A model generated the notes under the pieces. It searched no databases, was not told the DNA's origin, and saw only the letters and a list, made by a program, of their open reading frames with translations. A stretch of 45,662 bases of DNA from an uncultured Aquimarina sp. (GTDB taxonomy: Bacteria > Bacteroidota > Bacteroidia > Flavobacteriales > Flavobacteriaceae): positions 1 to 45,662 of the forward strand of contig CALLUJ010000009.1 of NCBI GenBank assembly GCA_938011245.1, given 5' to 3'. A program made the translations under genes and the position numbers. Below are positions 43,096-45,662 of the stretch, in pieces; the stretch's first letter is position 1; each line of letters begins with the position of its first letter.

Positions 43096-44892
43096 TTATT
43101 GCTTTTGAAGATAATAATCTACAATTTTTTGTGCCTTAGAGTTTCCTATAACTTCTATTAATTCTTTTTTTGTAGCTTGTTTAACTCGTTTTACAGATCG
43201 AAAGTGTTTTAGCAACTCTACTGTTGTTTTTTCTCCTATTCCAGGGATAACGTCTAATTCTGTTTCCAAAGCAGCTTTACTTCTCTTATCTCTATGAAAC
43301 GTTATTCCAAATCGATGTGCTTCGTTACGCATATGCTGTATTACTTTTAAGCTTTCCGATTTTTTATCTAAATACAATGGGTATTTATCTTCTGGATAAA
43401 AAATTTCTTCTAAACGTTTAGCAATCCCTACAATGGTTACTTTACCTCGAATACCTAAATCTTCCAAAGCTTTTAAACCTGATGATAATTGCCCCTTACC
43501 ACCATCAACAATAATAAGCTGAGGCAATTCCTCTCCTTCGTCCAACATACGTTTGTACCTTCGGTACACTACTTCCTCCATAGAGGCAAAATCGTTGGGA
43601 CCTTCTACCGTTTTTATATTAAATTTCCTATAATCTTTTTTGCTTGGTTTAGCGTTTTTAAATACTACGCATGCAGCAACAGGATTTGTTCCTTGAATAT
43701 TGGAGTTATCAAAGCATTCCATGTGAATAGGCAACTTTGGTAACCGTAAATCTTTTTGGATTTGACCTAAAATACGTTTAATATGCTTCTCTGGATCTAT
43801 AATCTTAATCTGCTTAAACCGTTCCTGTCTTGTATATTTTGCGTTTCGTAAAGACAAGTCTAAAATTTTGCGCTTATCTCCTAATTGTGGTAATGTAATT
43901 TTTACATTGTCTTGAACTGATACTGGAAAAGGTAGATACACTTCTTTTGCTAATGATTTAAAGCGTTCTCTAAGCTCTACTATGGCTAGTTCTAAAATTT
44001 CGGCATCGGTTTCTGCTAACTTCTTTTTCACTTCCGTGGTATGTGATCTTACAATGGCTCCATGAAAAATTTGTAAATAATTTACATATGCATAACTATC
44101 ATCACTTTCAATATTAAACACATCTACATTATTTATTTTTGGATTTACTACTGTAGATTTTGATTGATAATCACTTAAGGCATCTATTTTATCCTTAATT
44201 TCTTGTGCTTGTTCAAATTCCATATTTTGAGCATACTCATTCATTTTTTTTACAAAAAAACGTATCGCTTCTTTATAATTTCCTTTTAAAATGTTCCTTA
44301 TTGAAGTAATGTATTGCTGGTACTCTTCAATATTCTCAAAGCCTTCGCAAGGGCCTTTACATTTTTTTAAATGGTACTCCAGGCAAACCTTGTACTTTCC
44401 TTTATTAATATTAACCTCGGATAAATCGTAATTACAAGTCCGTATAGGGTACAATTCTCTAATTAAGTTTAACAACGCATTTAAAACTCTCCCATTGGTG
44501 TATGGTCCAAAATATTCCGACCCATCCTTTATTAATCTACGGGTATAGAATACTCTTGGAAAACGCTCCTTTTTAATGCAAATCCACGGATAAGATTTAT
44601 CATCCTTAAGTAAAATATTATATCTGGGTTGGTGCTTTTTTATTAATGTATTTTCTAACAAAAGTGCATCCGATTCCGTATTAACCACAATATGTTTAAT
44701 GGCAACTATTTTACGAACTAAAATTTTTAATCGAGCACTGTCGTGATTTTTATTGAAGTATGACGCTACCCTTCTTTTTAAATTCTTAGCCTTACCAATA
44801 TATAAAATATTACCCTCTTTATCGTAATATTGATATACTCCAGGAGAGCTAGGCAATACTTTTACTTGTAGTTCTACCGAATTTACTTTCAT
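43096..44892 (-). CDS. uvrC: Excinuclease ABC subunit C
   Basis: A 598-residue nucleotide-excision-repair nuclease. Domains in order: GIY-YIG nuclease (about 14-90; SPGVYQYY, ILYIGKAKNLKRRV), cysteine cluster (about 155-180; RTCNYD, CLEYHLKKCKGPC), UVR motif (about 205-240), RNase H-like 5' nuclease (ECFDNSNIQGTNPVAA, IIVDGGKGQL) and a C-terminal helix-hairpin-helix pair (ELDVIPGIGEKT). A TAACTTTG box ends four bases before the ATG, predicting an almost leaderless transcript. Confidence 0.95.
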   Translation of the reverse strand: MKVNSVELQVKVLPSSPGVYQYYDKEGNILYIGKAKNLKRRVASYFNKNHDSARLKILVRKIVAIKHIVVNTESDALLLENTLIKKHQPRYNILLKDDKSYPWICIKKERFPRVFYTRRLIKDGSEYFGPYTNGRVLNALLNLIRELYPIRTCNYDLSEVNINKGKYKVCLEYHLKKCKGPCEGFENIEEYQQYITSIRNILKGNYKEAIRFFVKKMNEYAQNMEFEQAQEIKDKIDALSDYQSKSTVVNPKINNVDVFNIESDDSYAYVNYLQIFHGAIVRSHTTEVKKKLAETDAEILELAIVELRERFKSLAKEVYLPFPVSVQDNVKITLPQLGDKRKILDLSLRNAKYTRQERFKQIKIIDPEKHIKRILGQIQKDLRLPKLPIHMECFDNSNIQGTNPVAACVVFKNAKPSKKDYRKFNIKTVEGPNDFASMEEVVYRRYKRMLDEGEELPQLIIVDGGKGQLSSGLKALEDLGIRGKVTIVGIAKRLEEIFYPEDKYPLYLDKKSESLKVIQHMRNEAHRFGITFHRDKRSKAALETELDVIPGIGEKTTVELLKHFRSVKRVKQATKKELIEVIGNSKAQKIVDYYLQKQ

Positions 44893-44896
44893 AATC

Positions 44897-44904
44897 CAAA
44901 GTTA
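44897..44904 (-). promoter_or_regulatory. Candidate -7 element abutting uvrC
   Basis: TAACTTTG on the minus strand, ending four bases before the uvrC ATG. No TTG is present at the proper distance upstream. Confidence 0.4.
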
Positions 44905-44948
44905 AACGTAAAAATTAAACGATAATTAACGAGGTTTATATTTTTTTA

Positions 44949-45266
44949 CAAAACTTAAAATCTTCTGTTGATGATTTTCCTTCAAACTTTTTTCATGGCA
45001 TTTACAAGGAATATAATAAAGAAGGGAAACTTATCAAAGAAATTGATTATGACGAAGGTTATGAGTATAGCTGGGAGGACTTATTACAATTTTTAAAAAA
45101 ACGAGAAGTAAATATTAGAGACACTAATAATACAACAATTACCAAAGAAAATGGAAATTGGCGTTTTGACTACATAGATGAAATTTACATATTCGATGTT
45201 ATTATAGACGGTAAAACAGGTAAAATACTATTAGATGATAAAGATATATTGGAAGAAGGTTCTTAA
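44949..45266 (+). pseudogene. 5'-truncated YwqK/MORN-like immunity or antitoxin relic
   Basis: An open plus-strand frame of about 105 codons ends in TAA at 45264-45266 but has no ATG, GTG or TTG near its beginning and is closed by a stop at 44916. It reads like a real protein: FFHGIYKEYNKEGKLIKEI (a MORN/YwqK-type repeat), then YSWEDLLQFLKKREVNI and a final IIDGKTGKILLDD. Such ends occur in YwqK-family antitoxin or immunity proteins of polymorphic toxin loci in Flavobacteriaceae. The missing 5' half and the nearby insertion sequence suggest a rearranged remnant. Confidence 0.55.
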
Positions 45267-45440
45267 AAAAACACCTTTACTAAGCCGTCTTTGTTGATTA
45301 ATTTTTGAGCAGAAAATCCTTTGGAAAAACAAACTTGTAAAACCAGAATACTCTCGTTACTATTCTTATACTAGACCGCTAAATTGCTAAAAAAGCTTCT
45401 TCTGAGGTGGTTTTTTTATGTTACTTTACGATATTAATAA

Positions 45441-45507
45441 TTAATCAAAATCATCATAACCAGTGCTATAGTGTTGATACGTCCTATTTTTAGACTTGAT
45501 AAAATAT
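45441..45507 (-). pseudogene. Possible gene stub cut off by the insertion sequence
   Basis: On the minus strand a frame runs from the insertion-sequence boundary for about 21 codons (ending YQHYSTGYDDFD, then TAA at 45443-45441). Such a D/Y-rich end looks like a protein C-terminus whose upstream part would lie beyond the insertion. The stretch is too short for a firm call. The rest of 45267-45440 shows nothing I can support. Confidence 0.25.
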
Positions 45508-45662
45508 AATATGACTATCCGCAATTAATCCCAGGTGTTAGTTATAGCAGCAACAACCAACCTGTCAAACAAAAGGTTTCCAAAATATCTTCTATTGAAT
45601 TTATAACAAAACTCGTTGAAATAATTTTGAATATACTTTTCATTAATTACATTGTGATGAAT
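45508..45662 (-). mobile_element. Partial IS1595/ISXO2-like insertion sequence, inverted relative to the left copy
   Basis: This end repeats 44-198 in reverse complement, with four clustered mismatches. The match stops at 45508, where the two flanks diverge, defining the element's terminus. The rest of the element lies off the window. The element's 3' end points into the window, as does that of the left copy. Confidence 0.75.
45525..45662 (-). CDS. IS1595-family (ISXO2-like) transposase, C-terminal 45 residues only
   Basis: A frame entering from the right edge on the minus strand and ending with TAA at 45527-45525. It carries the NEFCYKFNRR block and ends in DRLVVAAITNTWD. Compared with the left copy it has LLFDRL for LLHDRL; the rest is identical where both are visible. 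Confidence 0.7.
   Translation of the reverse strand: MHHNVINEKYIQNYFNEFCYKFNRRYFGNLLFDRLVVAAITNTWD

Noticed and set aside
1-45662. Whole window as a composite transposon flanked by inverted insertion sequences
   Set aside because: The interior is mostly core genes in ordinary operons, with no resistance or cargo signature. Assembly breaks or independent insertions explain the ends more simply.
1-45662. CRISPR array, tRNA, rRNA or prophage
   Set aside because: No regularly spaced repeats, no tRNA-like cloverleaf and no phage structural genes were seen.

Overview
The window reads as a 45.7 kb piece of an AT-rich genome from the Bacteroidota, almost certainly family Flavobacteriaceae. The gene families are typical of that group: a TonB-dependent receptor with a DUF5689 lipoprotein, a SPOR protein with HU-like domains, an exported FGE lipoprotein, a likely T9SS tail on a GH86-like agarase/porphyranase, tryptophan 2,3-dioxygenase, and a bifunctional nuclease with a UVR tail. 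Intergenic regions carry the Bacteroidota promoter element TAnnTTTG (sometimes with TTG 17-21 bases upstream) and usually no Shine-Dalgarno sequence. The agarase-like enzyme with a sulfatase-activating enzyme suggests a marine, seaweed-associated lifestyle (inference).

Layout. Both ends are pieces of the same IS1595/ISXO2-like insertion sequence, in opposite orientation (1-198 and 45508-45662). 0.3-10.2 kb, minus strand: a thioredoxin-fold protein without active-site cysteines; a five-gene ABC/TolC efflux operon (ATPase, two FtsX/MacB permeases, adaptor, TolC); a cytochrome-oxidase assembly operon (thioredoxin-like protein, SCO, DUF420, small CxxC protein); and pdhB. 10.5-19.4 kb: etfBA, the bifunctional nuclease, a run of three small secreted proteins coupled to thyA, gpsA, dprA (convergent), an HU-SPOR envelope protein and an acyl-CoA thioesterase. 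19.4-19.8 kb is a gene-free stretch holding two candidate small RNAs on the minus strand. 19.8-26.5 kb: M3 oligopeptidase, an ECF sigma factor with its small Cys/His partner (separated by a decayed duplication of the sigma gene's 3' end), a UbiA-like membrane protein, a KAS III-like synthase plus GT4 glycosyltransferase, and a small periplasmic protein.

26.6-32.3 kb: a DUF5689 lipoprotein and TonB-dependent receptor operon, divergent from a secreted endonuclease/exonuclease/phosphatase. This looks like a surface system for harvesting nucleic acid or phosphate. 32.4-36.0 kb: exported FGE, GH86-like galactanase, and a small membrane protein. 36.1-44.9 kb: a run of minus-strand housekeeping genes (uvrC, patatin/Omp85 protein, DUF3108, kynA, M23 peptidase, pgi) ending at a 20-bp-stem terminator. 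44.9-45.5 kb: a 5'-truncated YwqK-like immunity/antitoxin relic and a possible second gene stub next to the right-hand insertion sequence.

Most genes are ordinary core genes. The parts most worth a second look are the paired small-RNA-like elements at 19.4-19.7 kb, the receptor/DUF5689/nuclease locus, the exported FGE beside an agarase-like enzyme with no sulfatase, the recurrent promoters that abut start codons, and the palindrome embedded in one complete promoter. No tRNA, rRNA, CRISPR array or prophage was seen.
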